Below are positions 15,730 through 24,446 of a stretch of DNA of 64,000 nt, piece after piece (the stretch's first letter is position 1; every line of letters starts with the position of its first letter). The notes beneath the pieces were generated by a model. The model saw only the letters and a list, made by a program, of their open reading frames with translations. It had not been told where the DNA came from and ran no database searches. The position numbers were made by a program, and so were the translations under genes. Source of the stretch: Actinomycetota bacterium (GTDB lineage Bacteria > Actinomycetota > Thermoleophilia > Solirubrobacterales > Solirubrobacteraceae); the NCBI GenBank assembly GCA_009699245.1, contig WLOQ01000003.1, positions 62,001-126,000 on the forward strand. Direction: 5' to 3'.

Positions 15730-16614
15730 ATGCGCGACGAAGCCACATTCCGGGTCAAGGCTGGCCTTGCAGAGATGCTCAAGGGCGGCGTCATCATGGA
15801 CGTCGTCGACGCTGAGCAGGCGCGGATCGCCGAGGCCGCTGGTGCCTGCGCCGTCATGGCCCTCGAGCGCGTCCCGTCCGACATCCGTCGCGATGGCGGT
15901 GTCGCCCGCATGAGCGACCCGGAGATGATCCGGGGCATCCAGGCCGCCGTGACCATACCCGTGATGGCCAAGGCACGCATCGGGCACTTCGCCGAGGCGC
16001 GCATTCTCGAGGCGCTCGAGGTCGACTACATCGACGAGTCCGAGGTCCTCACGCCTGCGGACGAGGCCAACCACATCGACAAGTGGCCGTTCAAGGTGCC
16101 CTTCGTCTGCGGTGCGACAAACGTCGGCGAGGCTCTGCGGCGCGTCGGTGAAGGCGCCGCCATGATCCGCTCCAAGGGCGAGGCCGGAACCGGCGACATC
16201 GTCGAAGCCGTGCGTCACCTGCGCACGATCACCGGTGAGATCCGCCGCCTCTCGGGCCTCGACGAGGCCGAGCTCGCGACCGCTGCGAAGGAGCATGGGG
16301 CACCGCTCGATCTCGTCCGCCAGACGGCGCGTGAGGGCCGGCTGCCCGTCGTCATGTTCTGTGCCGGCGGCATCGCCACCCCCGCCGACGCGGCGCTCGT
16401 GATGCACCTCGGCGCCGAGGGTGTCTTCGTCGGCTCGGGCATTTTCAAGAGCGAGGATCCCGAGACCCGGGCTGCCGCGGTGGTCGAGGCGACCACCCAC
16501 TTCCAGGACTGGGACCGCGTGCTGAAGGCCAGCGAGGGTCTCGGCCAGGCGATGACGTCGATCGAGGCGCGCAAGCTCGATCCGTCGCAGGTCCTGTCAG
16601 ACCGCGGCTGGTAG
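15730..16614 (+). CDS. pdxS: Pyridoxal 5'-phosphate synthase, PdxS (Pdx1) subunit
   Basis: 294-residue TIM barrel that condenses ribose 5-phosphate, glyceraldehyde 3-phosphate and ammonia to PLP in the DXP-independent route. Seen: [18 protein letters not shown] (Asp), [30 protein letters not shown] with an active-site Lys, and [14 protein letters not shown] followed by RSKGEAGTG. Length and order match the family closely. It is followed after three bases by pdxT, which supplies ammonia. Confidence 0.97.
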   Translation: MRDEATFRVKAGLAEMLKGGVIMDVVDAEQARIAEAAGACAVMALERVPSDIRRDGGVARMSDPEMIRGIQAAVTIPVMAKARIGHFAEARILEALEVDYIDESEVLTPADEANHIDKWPFKVPFVCGATNVGEALRRVGEGAAMIRSKGEAGTGDIVEAVRHLRTITGEIRRLSGLDEAELATAAKEHGAPLDLVRQTAREGRLPVVMFCAGGIATPADAALVMHLGAEGVFVGSGIFKSEDPETRAAAVVEATTHFQDWDRVLKASEGLGQAMTSIEARKLDPSQVLSDRGW

Positions 16615-16617
16615 GGC

Positions 16618-17217
16618 GTGGAGGTCGCGGGGGCCGAGCGCGTCGCAGCGTCCGCGCTGATCGGCGTGCTCGCGCTGCAGGGCGACTTCGCCGCACACCG
16701 GCAGGTGCTCGAGACGCTCGGTGCCGCGGTGCGCGAGGTCCGCACACCGGATGATCTCGACGGCCTCGACGGTCTGGTCCTCCCCGGAGGCGAATCGACG
16801 ACCATGACCCTGGGGATCGAGCGCGAGGGCCTCGCGGAGCCGCTGCGCGCCGTGCACGTTGCGGGAACGCCGATTCTCGGCACCTGCGCGGGCCTGATCA
16901 TGGCCGACCGCGAGCACCTCGGGCTGATGGACATGGTGGCGCGGCGCAACGCGTTCGGACGCCAGGTCCACAGTTTCGAGGCCGATCTCGAGCTCGGGCT
17001 CGACGGGGGCCCGGTGCGCGCCGCCTTCATCCGCGCCCCATGGATCGCCGAGCACGGTCCCGGCGTGGAGATTCTCGCCGCCGTCGACGGGCATGCGATC
17101 GCCGCTCGCGAAGGTCGCGTCACGGTGCTGAGTTTCCACCCCGAGATCACCGGCGAGCATCGGCTCCACGCGCGCTTCCTGCGTGAGGTGCTCGATGTGC
17201 AGGCGGCGCGGCGGTAG
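16618..17217 (+). CDS. pdxT: Pyridoxal 5'-phosphate synthase, glutaminase PdxT
   Basis: 199-residue class I glutamine amidotransferase that feeds ammonia to PdxS. Motifs: IGVLALQGDFAAH, LVLPGGESTTM, nucleophile Cys in LGTCAGLI, and the His-x-Glu pair in SFHPEITG. The GTG start gives about 14 residues before the core fold; a start inside the core would break the first strand. The stop TAG doubles as the first bases of the next gene's -10-like element. Confidence 0.95.
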   Translation: MEVAGAERVAASALIGVLALQGDFAAHRQVLETLGAAVREVRTPDDLDGLDGLVLPGGESTTMTLGIEREGLAEPLRAVHVAGTPILGTCAGLIMADREHLGLMDMVARRNAFGRQVHSFEADLELGLDGGPVRAAFIRAPWIAEHGPGVEILAAVDGHAIAAREGRVTVLSFHPEITGEHRLHARFLREVLDVQAARR

Positions 17218-17220
17218 CGT
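17215..17220 (+). promoter_or_regulatory. -10-like element overlapping the pdxT stop (TAGCGT)
   Basis: TAGCGT begins with the pdxT stop codon and ends seven bases before ATG 17228, so the glycosyltransferase can be transcribed alone without a leader. Confidence 0.4.
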
Positions 17221-17227
17221 CGCACCG

Positions 17228-18277
17228 ATGCCGCAGGTCCTCTTCAACGCGCGGGCGGCGGCCCGTCCGGAGCTCGGCGGGGTCGAGCGCTGGGCCCGCG
17301 AGCTCGAGCAGCGCCTCCCGCTCCTCGACGCGGACCGCTACGCCGTGTCGCGCCCGCCGCGCGCACTCGCGCATCGCGCCGGTCACCTCTGGGAGCAGGC
17401 GGTGCTGCCGCTCGACGCCGCGAGGCGGCGCACCCCGCTCATCCTCAGCCCGGCGAACCTCGCGCCGGTCGCGTGGCGCGCCAACGTCGTCGTCATTCAC
17501 GACGCTGCGGCGCTGCGCGATCCCTCCTGGTACTCGCAGGCCTACGCCCGCTGGCAGCGGCGCGTGCTGCCGCGGATCGCGCAGGGCGCGCTGGCCGTGA
17601 TCGTCCCGAGTGCGTTCTCCAGGGATGAGGTCGTCGAGCTTCTCGGCGCGCAGCCGGGGCGGGTGCACGTCGTGCCCGGCGGCGTGGACCCGCGGTTCAC
17701 GCCGCAGGCGGATGCCGCCCGCGCTGCGCACGCCCTCGGCCTCGCGCGGCCCTACATCCTGACCGTGGCCAGCCGCACGGCGCGCAAGAATCTCGCAGCC
17801 CTCGACGGGCTCGCCTCGCGCCTCGCGCCCGACGGCATCGATGTCGTCCTCGCCGGTGGCGGCCGCCCGCAATTCCGTGAAGATGGGGGAGCGGCCGCGA
17901 GGGTGCGCGCGCTGGGCCACGTCGACGACGCGCTGCTGCCGGGGCTCTACGCCGGCGCTCGCGCATTCGTCCTGCCGAGCCGCCATGAGGGCTTCGGGCT
18001 CACCGCGGTCGAGGCGATGGCCAGCGGCGTGCCAACGCTCGTCTCAGCGGCGGGCGCGCTGCCCGAGACCTGCGGCGACGGAGCCCACTACGTTCATGCC
18101 ACCGACGCGGAGAGCCTCGAACGCGGCGTGTCCGCGGCGCTCGCGGTCGCGGGCCTCGCGGCGCGCGGGGTGGCACGGGCCGCCACGTTCACGTGGGACC
18201 GCACCGCGCGGGAGGTCGACGCGGTCGTCTCGGCCGCGCTGGCTGCTAGGCGCCGGCGCGGGCCGGCGGCGGGCTGA
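17228..18277 (+). CDS. GT4-family glycosyltransferase
   Basis: 349-residue GT-B retaining glycosyltransferase. The N-terminal half has a Gly loop (ELGGVERWARELE) and VVVIHDAAAL; the C-terminal half has TVASRTARKNL and the E-x7-E motif in RHEGFGLTAVEAMASGVP. Donor is probably GDP-mannose or another nucleotide sugar; the nearby phosphohexomutase could supply hexose 1-phosphate. The ATG is set by the start of the fold (PQVLFNARA) and by a -10-like element. Its 3' end overlaps the convergent metallo-hydrolase gene by 32 bp. Confidence 0.87.
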   Translation: MPQVLFNARAAARPELGGVERWARELEQRLPLLDADRYAVSRPPRALAHRAGHLWEQAVLPLDAARRRTPLILSPANLAPVAWRANVVVIHDAAALRDPSWYSQAYARWQRRVLPRIAQGALAVIVPSAFSRDEVVELLGAQPGRVHVVPGGVDPRFTPQADAARAAHALGLARPYILTVASRTARKNLAALDGLASRLAPDGIDVVLAGGGRPQFREDGGAAARVRALGHVDDALLPGLYAGARAFVLPSRHEGFGLTAVEAMASGVPTLVSAAGALPETCGDGAHYVHATDAESLERGVSAALAVAGLAARGVARAATFTWDRTAREVDAVVSAALAARRRRGPAAG

Positions 18278-19331
18278 GACTCTCGAAGCGTACGACGCCA
18301 TCGCCGTCGGGCTCCTCGCGCACGAGCCCGTCGTTGAGCAGGAGGTCGACATGCCCGAGCACTTCGCTGAGCGTGAGATACGCCTGCGTGATCGCGACCT
18401 TGCCCCAGATCTCCTGGGCGATCTCGAAGGCGGTGCGCGGGCGGTCGGCAATGAGCCGATGGATACGGCGTGCGCGACGCTCGTGATGCTCGGTGCGCTC
18501 GTCGATCAGCGGGACGTAGTCGGTGATTGCGGGCCCATGCCCCGGCAGGATGAGATCGACGCCGGTCATCGCCCGCGTCGCCGCGAGCGAGTCGAGGTAG
18601 ATCCGCAGCGATTGCGGCCGCACCATGTCCCGCGCGGTGGCGGCATCCTGGACGGGATCGGCGAGCGGGCGCGCGATCAGCGGGTTCGAGGAGATGTGCG
18701 CGAGCAGGTGATCGCCGCCGATGAGCATGCCGCGCTCGCGGTCGTGGAACACGGTGTCCGACGGCGAGTGCCCCGGACGCAGGTGCACGTCGAAGGAGCG
18801 GTCGCGCAGCTCAAGACGCTCACCGTCCCGCAGCGGGCGCGTCACGGTCGCAGGAGCGCCCCAGCCGCGATAGGCGGCCGACACGGCGAGCAGCGCGAGG
18901 CGCGTGTGCTCGGGGATGCCGTTGCGCGCCATGATCGCCTCCGAGAAGGCGTCATCGGCCTCCTGGAGACGGCTGAACCGCGCGAGCCACGGTGCCAGGA
19001 CGTCGATCGCCGCGACGTCGGCGCCGGAGCGCTCGGCGAGGATGCGGATCAGGCCCAGATGGTCGATGTGCTGGTGCGTGATGACCAGCAGCTCGAGGTC
19101 CTCGATGCGATGGCCGCGGGCAGCGAGCGCGCGCTCGATCGTGTCGAGGGCGGGGCCTGAGTTCGGCCCCGAGTCGACGAGCGTCAGCGGGTCGTCCTCG
19201 AGCAGGTAGCAGTTGATCGGCCCGACGGCGAAGGGCGTCGGGACCGGGATCGCGATGACCCCCTCGCGCTCGGCCTGCTGCGCCTCGGCCGAGGTGGGGT
19301 CCCAGAGCGTCGGTGTCGGGGCGCCGGCCAT
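18246..19331 (-). CDS. Metallo-beta-lactamase-fold hydrolase
   Basis: 361 residues. Zinc-site motifs: TLVDSGPN (Asp), ITHQHIDHLG (HxHxDH), LRPGHSPSD (His), IGGDHLL (Asp) and LPGHGPAI (His). A C-terminal winged-helix-like segment (RTAFEIAQEIWGK to LLNDGLVREE) is typical of LACTB2-like hydrolases. Substrate unknown: thioester, phosphoester and RNA hydrolysis all occur in the family. One base separates it from the upstream phosphohexomutase stop, so both come from one transcript. Confidence 0.85.
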   Translation of the reverse strand: MAGAPTPTLWDPTSAEAQQAEREGVIAIPVPTPFAVGPINCYLLEDDPLTLVDSGPNSGPALDTIERALAARGHRIEDLELLVITHQHIDHLGLIRILAERSGADVAAIDVLAPWLARFSRLQEADDAFSEAIMARNGIPEHTRLALLAVSAAYRGWGAPATVTRPLRDGERLELRDRSFDVHLRPGHSPSDTVFHDRERGMLIGGDHLLAHISSNPLIARPLADPVQDAATARDMVRPQSLRIYLDSLAATRAMTGVDLILPGHGPAITDYVPLIDERTEHHERRARRIHRLIADRPRTAFEIAQEIWGKVAITQAYLTLSEVLGHVDLLLNDGLVREEPDGDGVVRFESLSPPPARAGA

Positions 19332-19332
19332 G

Positions 19333-20712
19333 TCAGTCGCGGATCAGCGCGAGGACCTCGTCACGGCGCGCCTCCATGTCAGCTTCGGACACGAGCGACT
19401 CGAGGCAGAGCCGCAGCAGGGGCTCCGTGTTGGATGGGCGCACGTTGAAGTGCCAGTCGCCGAAGTCGATACTCACGCCGTCGAGGTGATCGATCCGCGG
19501 CGCTGGGTCCTGCGCTGCGTAGTGCGCCTCGATCGCCGCCATGCGGGCGGCCGCGTCATCGACCTTGGAGTTCAGTTCGCCGGAGATGAAGTACTGCTCG
19601 CGCAGGGCGCCGATCAGCTCGCTCAGCGGCCGCCCGACCTTCGAGAGGAGTTCGAGCACGAGGAGTGCGGGAATCGTGCCGGAGTCCGCGCAGTAGAAGT
19701 CGCGGAAGTAGTAGTGACCGCTGACCTCTCCGCCGAAGATCGCCGACTCATCGCGCATGCGGGTCTTGAAGAAGGCGTGGCCGACGCGGTTCGGGAGGGC
19801 CCGACCGCCGAGGCGCTCGACGGTCCGCGGCACCGCCCACGAGGCCCGCACGTCGTAGAGGATCGTCGAACCGGGGGCCTTCTCGAGCAGCGATGCGGCG
19901 AGCAGCGCGGTGAGGAAGTCGCCGTCCACGAACGCACCGGTGTCGTCGATGAAGAAGCAGCGGTCCGCGTCGCCGTCCCATGCGATCCCGAGGTCGGCGC
20001 CGTGCTCGACGACCGCGCGCATGATCAGCTCGCGGTTCTCCGGCAGCAGGGGGTTGGGCTCATGGTCGGGGAAGTTCCCGTCTGGCGTGAAATAGAGCTC
20101 GACGAGGTCGAGATCGAGCGCCCGCAGGAGCGGGCCGACCATCGGTCCGGCCATGCCGTTGCCACCGTCGACGACGACCTTCAGCGGCTTGATGGCGGAG
20201 GGGTCGATGAAGCCGCGGGCGGCCTCCTGGAAACGTCCGTAAATGTCGACGGTCTCGCTCGTGCCCCCGCCCGGAGCGGGCCCGAGACCGGCCTCGATCT
20301 CGCGGCGGATGTCCTGGATGCCTGCGTCGCCCGAGAGTGCGATCGCGCCCCGTCGGACGAGCTTCGCGCCGGTGTAGGCCTTGGGATTGTGAGAGGCGGT
20401 GCACATCAGTCCGCCGTCGAGCTCCCGGGAGCCCACGAGCCAATAGAGCATCTCGGTGCCGACTTCGCCTGCGTCGACGACGTGGACGCCCTCAGCCATG
20501 AGTCCGGCGCGGTAACGGTCGGCCAGTCCGGGCGCCTGGAGGCGCATGTCACGTCCGACGCCGACGCCCAGCTCATTCGTCGGCCTGCCCGCGAGGCGTC
20601 CGATGACGCGCGCGAAGGCGCGTCCGATCTGTTCCGCTGCATCGCCGTCGATCTCGCTGCCGTAGAGCCCGCGGATGTCGTACGCCTTGAAGATCTCAGG
20701 GGAGAGCGCCAT
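19333..20712 (-). CDS. Phosphomannomutase/phosphoglucomutase
   Basis: 459-residue alpha-D-phosphohexomutase interconverting hexose 6-phosphate and 1-phosphate. Four domains: phosphoserine loop in CTASHNPKAYTG (residue ~100), metal loop in WDGDADRCFF, sugar loop GEVSGHYYF, phosphate loop near NVRPSNTEP. Start KAYDIRGLYG is canonical (ALSPEIFKAYDIRG). The longer open frame upstream overlaps the divergent nucleotidyltransferase and is rejected. It probably supplies mannose 1-phosphate or glucose 1-phosphate for nucleotide sugars, including the CDP-glucose made by the divergent gene. Confidence 0.93.
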   Translation of the reverse strand: MALSPEIFKAYDIRGLYGSEIDGDAAEQIGRAFARVIGRLAGRPTNELGVGVGRDMRLQAPGLADRYRAGLMAEGVHVVDAGEVGTEMLYWLVGSRELDGGLMCTASHNPKAYTGAKLVRRGAIALSGDAGIQDIRREIEAGLGPAPGGGTSETVDIYGRFQEAARGFIDPSAIKPLKVVVDGGNGMAGPMVGPLLRALDLDLVELYFTPDGNFPDHEPNPLLPENRELIMRAVVEHGADLGIAWDGDADRCFFIDDTGAFVDGDFLTALLAASLLEKAPGSTILYDVRASWAVPRTVERLGGRALPNRVGHAFFKTRMRDESAIFGGEVSGHYYFRDFYCADSGTIPALLVLELLSKVGRPLSELIGALREQYFISGELNSKVDDAAARMAAIEAHYAAQDPAPRIDHLDGVSIDFGDWHFNVRPSNTEPLLRLCLESLVSEADMEARRDEVLALIRD

Positions 20713-20719
20713 CGCGCCG

Positions 20720-20725
20720 ATCCTA
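20720..20725 (-). promoter_or_regulatory. -10-like element of the phosphohexomutase gene (TAGGAT)
   Basis: Reverse-strand TAGGAT ends seven bases before ATG 20712, giving a leaderless mRNA for the mutase/metallo-hydrolase pair. Confidence 0.6.
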
Positions 20726-20766
20726 GCCAGCAGGGTCGTGGCGGGCATGCGAGCATGTGCACCGCG

Positions 20767-21489
20767 ATGACGCCCCCCCAGGACATTCCCGTCGCGATTC
20801 TCTGCGGCGGTCGCGGCACGCGCCTGCAGGAGCACGCGGGCAGCATCCCCAAGCCGCTCGTCGAGGTCGGCGGTCGGCCGATCGTCTGGCATGTCGTTCA
20901 GCTCTTCGCCGTGCAGGGATTCCGCGAGATCCTCCTCCTCACCGGCCATCTCGGCGAGCAGGTCGACGCGTTCGCCGCCGCGGCACAGTGGCCCGCGGGC
21001 ATCCGCGTCACGTGCGTCGACACCGGCCCGGGCACGCCGACCGGCGGCCGGATCGCACGCGTCGCCGAGCGCCTGTCGGGCGGGACCTGCTGCGTCACCT
21101 ATGGCGACGGTGTCGCCGACATCGACCTGCGAGCGCTCGTCGACGGGCACGTCGCAGCCGGCCTGGAGGCGACGATGACGCTCGTGCGTCCCCAGGAGCG
21201 CTTCGGCGTCGCCGAGCTCGCGCAGGACGGCCGCATCAGCGGCTTCCGCGAGAAGCCGCGCTCCGACCACTGGGTCAACGGCGGATTCCTCTGCCTTGAG
21301 CCCACCGCGCTCGCCCGGATCGGCCGCGATGACGTCCTCGAAGAGGGTCCGCTCCAACAGCTCGCACACGCCGGACAGCTGCGAGGCCACCGACACGAAG
21401 GGTTCTGGGCCTGCATGGACACCTACAAGGACGCGATCGAACTCAACGATCTCTACGCAAAGGGCGGAGCGCCGTGGCGCACGTGGTGA
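20767..21489 (+). CDS. Sugar nucleotidyltransferase, glucose-1-phosphate cytidylyltransferase-like
   Basis: 240-residue nucleotidyltransferase: VAILCGGRGTRLQEH (nucleotide loop), PKPLVEVGGRPIVWH, CVTYGDGVADID (metal Asp), NGGFLCLEP and WACMDTYKD. This set resembles RfbF/DdhA, which makes CDP-glucose from CTP and glucose 1-phosphate. It is followed, with 16-bp overlap, by an SDR dehydratase like RfbG, which supports the CDP-glucose reading. ATG 20767 is chosen; ATG 20755 would add four residues. UDP- or dTDP-glucose specificity cannot be strictly excluded. Confidence 0.82.
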   Translation: MTPPQDIPVAILCGGRGTRLQEHAGSIPKPLVEVGGRPIVWHVVQLFAVQGFREILLLTGHLGEQVDAFAAAAQWPAGIRVTCVDTGPGTPTGGRIARVAERLSGGTCCVTYGDGVADIDLRALVDGHVAAGLEATMTLVRPQERFGVAELAQDGRISGFREKPRSDHWVNGGFLCLEPTALARIGRDDVLEEGPLQQLAHAGQLRGHRHEGFWACMDTYKDAIELNDLYAKGGAPWRTW

Positions 21490-22493
21490 GCCCGCCGTTC
21501 GGGACCACGGTGAGCGGGTCGACGGTGCTCGTGACCGGCGCCTATGGACTGCTCGGCTCATGGATGGTCAAGGCGCTGCTCGTGCGGGGCGCGCGCGTCG
21601 TCGTGCTGCGCCGTGACGAGCGCCCCGGCAGCGCGCTGGTGCTTGAGGGCACGGAGTCGCAGTGCGTGGTTGTGCATGGCGACCTCGCCGACGCCGACCT
21701 GCTCGAGCGCGTCATCGGTGAACACGAGGTCGACACGGTGCTGCACCTGGCGGCACAGACGATCGTCGGGACCGCCAATCGCAGCCCGCGCTCGACGTTC
21801 GAGACGAACATCCGCGGGACGTGGAATCTGCTCGAGGCCTGCCGCCTCCACGGCGTCGGCCGCACGCTCGTCGCCGCCTCGGACAAGGCGTACGGGCCCA
21901 GCGAGACGCTGCCGTACACGGAGGACCAGGCGCTCAGTCCACGGCATCCGTATGACGTCTCGAAGGCCGCGACGGACCTCATCGCTCGGTCGTACTGGCA
22001 CACCTACGAGCTGCCGGTCGCCGTCACGCGCCTCGCCAACATCTACGGCGGGGGCGACCAGAACCGCTCCCGCCTCGTTCCCGAGGCCGTCGCCGCGGTG
22101 CTCGCCGGGCTTGCGCCCGTGATCCGCTCGGACGGCTCGCCTGAGCGCGACCTGCTCTACGTCGACGACGCGGTCGACGCGTACCTCGCGCTGCTCGATC
22201 TCCTGGCCGGCGGCGGCGGAGCGGGGGAGGCCTTCAACGCCGGTGGCGGGCGTCCCCACCGCGTCCTCGACGTCGTGCGCGAGGTCTGTCGGCTCGGTGG
22301 CCTTGCCGGGGAGCCGGATGTGCGCGGCAGCGGAACACCCGCCGGGGAGATCGACCGTCAGTGGGTCGATCCGCAGAAGCTCACGGACCACACCGGTTGG
22401 CGGGCGCAAGTCCCACTGAGCGATGGGCTCGAGCGCACGATCGCCTGGTATCGAGATCACCCGGACTGTCTCGGGCTCGCGGGGTCCTCCTAA
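21474..22493 (+). CDS. NAD-dependent epimerase/dehydratase, CDP-glucose 4,6-dehydratase-like
   Basis: 339-residue extended SDR: VLVTGAYGLLGSWMVKALL (NAD-binding GxxGxxG), HLAAQTIVGTANRSP, ASDKAYGPSE, and catalytic YDVSK. The GSWMVKAL segment and the SDKAYG motif resemble CDP-glucose 4,6-dehydratase, which opens the pathway to dideoxyhexoses. GTG 21474 lies inside the previous gene's last codons. No gene for later steps (CDP-hexulose 3-dehydrase, reductase) is in the window, so the end product is unknown. Confidence 0.82.
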   Translation: MAHVVSPPFGTTVSGSTVLVTGAYGLLGSWMVKALLVRGARVVVLRRDERPGSALVLEGTESQCVVVHGDLADADLLERVIGEHEVDTVLHLAAQTIVGTANRSPRSTFETNIRGTWNLLEACRLHGVGRTLVAASDKAYGPSETLPYTEDQALSPRHPYDVSKAATDLIARSYWHTYELPVAVTRLANIYGGGDQNRSRLVPEAVAAVLAGLAPVIRSDGSPERDLLYVDDAVDAYLALLDLLAGGGGAGEAFNAGGGRPHRVLDVVREVCRLGGLAGEPDVRGSGTPAGEIDRQWVDPQKLTDHTGWRAQVPLSDGLERTIAWYRDHPDCLGLAGSS

Positions 22494-22496
22494 GAT
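22491..22496 (+). promoter_or_regulatory. -10-like element of yebC overlapping the upstream stop (TAAGAT)
   Basis: TAAGAT starts with the stop codon TAA of the dehydratase gene and ends seven bases before the yebC ATG, so yebC can start a leaderless mRNA. Confidence 0.55.
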
Positions 22497-22503
22497 CCAC
22501 CCC

Positions 22504-23256
22504 ATGGCAGGGCATTCGAAGTGGGCGGGCATCAAGCACAAGAAGGCGATCGTCGACGCGCGTCGCGGCAAGCTCTTCACGAAGCTCGCGCGGGCGATCA
22601 CGGTTGCCGCGAAGGAGGGCGGTGGCGACCCCGAGGGGAACCCCTCGCTGAGCCTCGCCATCCAGAAGGCGAAGGACGCCTCGATGCCCAAGGACAACAT
22701 CGAGCGGGCGATCCTCCGCGGCACTGGTGCCGGTGCCGACGCGGAGTCCTATGAGGCGGTGCTCTACGAGGGCTACGGACCCGGTGGCGTCGCACTCCTC
22801 GTCGAGGCGCTGACCGACAACCGCAATCGCACAGGCTCAGACGTGCGCCACGCCTTCAGCAAGCACGGCGGCAATCTCGGCGAGCCGGGCTCCGTCGCCT
22901 ACCTGTTCGAGAAGACGGGCGTCATCGTCGTCGACGCGGCCGATCATGACGAAGAGGCGCTGATGGTCGCGATCGACGCGGGTGCGCTCGACCTCGTCCA
23001 GGAGGATGAGGTGTTCGCGATCCTCACCGAGCCGTCGGCCCTCGGCACCGTACGCGCGGCACTCGAAGCCGCGGGCATCACGTTCGCGTCGGCCGAGGTC
23101 ACGCAGCGCCCGAAGACGCGCGTCGAGGTCGACGAGGCGACGCTCGGAAAGCTCCTGCGCCTCATCGACACGCTCGAGGACAGCGACGACGTCGGCGACG
23201 TACACACGAACTTCGACGCCGACGCGGACGTGCTCGAGCGCGTCGCGGGAGCGTAG
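22504..23256 (+). CDS. yebC: YebC/PmpR-family protein (TACO1-like)
   Basis: 250-residue YebC, recognised by MAGHSKWAGIKHKKA, DNIERAI with GTG, YEGYGPGGVA, DNRNRT and GGNLGEPGSVAYLF. Family members act as translation factors at polyproline stalls and were earlier described as regulators. Position next to ruvCAB is conserved across bacteria. Length matches the family. Confidence 0.95.
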   Translation: MAGHSKWAGIKHKKAIVDARRGKLFTKLARAITVAAKEGGGDPEGNPSLSLAIQKAKDASMPKDNIERAILRGTGAGADAESYEAVLYEGYGPGGVALLVEALTDNRNRTGSDVRHAFSKHGGNLGEPGSVAYLFEKTGVIVVDAADHDEEALMVAIDAGALDLVQEDEVFAILTEPSALGTVRAALEAAGITFASAEVTQRPKTRVEVDEATLGKLLRLIDTLEDSDDVGDVHTNFDADADVLERVAGA

Positions 23257-23263
23257 GCGCCCC

Positions 23264-23896
23264 ATGAAGGCTGCAGCCACCCGTCGCGGCCTGCTCGATG
23301 CCGCCGGAGTCGTCTTCGCGACGTCGGGGTACCGCGGGTGCTCGCTTGAGGAGATCGCCCAGATGGCGGGCGTCTCCAAGGCCGTGCTCTACGAGCACTT
23401 CGACACCAAGCGCGAGCTGCACGGCGAACTCGTCGAGGCGCGCGCCACAGAGCTGTTCGAGCGGCTTCAACGTGCCGCGGAGCGCGGCGAGACAGGCGAG
23501 GCGCGCCTGCGCGATGGGATCGGGGCGTTCCTCGACTTCGTCGACGAGCACCGCGTCGAGTGGCGTGGCCTCTTCAGCGATTCCGGCGACCCGGAGATCT
23601 CCGCGACGCTTGCGGCGCTCGATCAGCAGGTCGTCGCGGTCGTCGCGGGGCTGCTCGCGGCAGAGCCCGACATCCTCGGCGACCCGGACGCCGACCCCGC
23701 TGCGCGAGCGCTGATGCTCGAAGCCCACGCGCAGCTGCTCGTCGGCGCGATCCGCACGCTCACGGCGTGGTGGTACGACCACGACGGCGTCTCCGCGGAG
23801 TTCGTGCTCGACCGGGCGATGGAGTTCTGCTGGCTGGGGATGGCGCGCATCGGCGCCGGCGAGCGCGTGGGCGGCGGTCCGGGCGACGCGTCCTGA
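23264..23896 (+). CDS. TetR-family transcriptional regulator
   Basis: 210 residues. N-terminal helix-turn-helix is typical: RRGLLDAAGVVFATSGY, SLEEIAQMAGVSKAVLYEHF and DTKRELHGELVE. The C-terminal ligand domain is divergent. It lies between yebC and ruvC, where no regulator is normally present, eight bases after yebC. Target and ligand unknown; no palindromic operator was identified nearby. Confidence 0.9.
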   Translation: MKAAATRRGLLDAAGVVFATSGYRGCSLEEIAQMAGVSKAVLYEHFDTKRELHGELVEARATELFERLQRAAERGETGEARLRDGIGAFLDFVDEHRVEWRGLFSDSGDPEISATLAALDQQVVAVVAGLLAAEPDILGDPDADPAARALMLEAHAQLLVGAIRTLTAWWYDHDGVSAEFVLDRAMEFCWLGMARIGAGERVGGGPGDAS

Positions 23897-23919
23897 AGGG
23901 AGGCATCCGGCCCACGGCG

Positions 23920-23925
23920 GAGAAT
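23920..23925 (+). promoter_or_regulatory. -10-like element of ruvC (GAGAAT)
   Basis: GAGAAT ends eight bases before the ruvC ATG; the same core precedes dgt. It is a weaker match to TANNNT. Confidence 0.35.
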
Positions 23926-23933
23926 CCGCCCTC

Positions 23934-24446
23934 ATGGTCGTCCTCGGCATCGATCCGGGCCTTGCGAATTGCGGTTTCGGTGTCGTGCGCCGCGCAGGCG
24001 GCCGACTCGTGGCACTCGATGGGGGCGTCGTGACCACGAGCCCCCGAACCGCACCCGAGCTGCGGCTGGCGGAGCTCTTCCGCGCCGTCGACGAGCTCCT
24101 CGAGCGCCATCGGCCCCAGGCGGTCGCCCTCGAATCGCTCTATTTCGGCCAGAACGCGAGCAGCGCGTTCGCCGTCGGTCAGGCACGCGGCGTGGTGCTC
24201 GTTGCGGCCGGCCTGCGCGGGATCAGCTGCCACGACTACACGCCGCAGCAGGTCAAGGGGGCGGTCTGCGGCACCGGCCGCGCGCCCAAGGAGCAGGTGA
24301 CGCGCATGGTGCAAGCGCTGCTCGCCCTCCCGCAGCCGCCGACACCCGATCACGCCGCCGATGCCCTGGCCGTGGCGATCTGCCACGCCAACCATGCGCC
24401 GCTGCACGACGCCGCGAGCGCCGCCGACCTGGTGGCCGCGCCGTGA
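23934..24446 (+). CDS. ruvC: Holliday junction endonuclease RuvC
   Basis: 170-residue resolvase. Four acidic active-site positions: Asp in VLGIDPGLANCGFGVV, Glu in VALESLYFGQNA, and the late DHAADALAVA pair. QVKGAVCGTGRAPKEQV is the conserved DNA-contact loop. Its stop overlaps the ruvA GTG start as GTGA. Confidence 0.96.
   Translation: MVVLGIDPGLANCGFGVVRRAGGRLVALDGGVVTTSPRTAPELRLAELFRAVDELLERHRPQAVALESLYFGQNASSAFAVGQARGVVLVAAGLRGISCHDYTPQQVKGAVCGTGRAPKEQVTRMVQALLALPQPPTPDHAADALAVAICHANHAPLHDAASAADLVAAP

Noticed and set aside
20713-21561. Upstream extension of the phosphohexomutase frame
   Set aside because: It runs antisense through the nucleotidyltransferase; the family begins at ALSPEIFKAYDIRG, with a -10-like element just before it.
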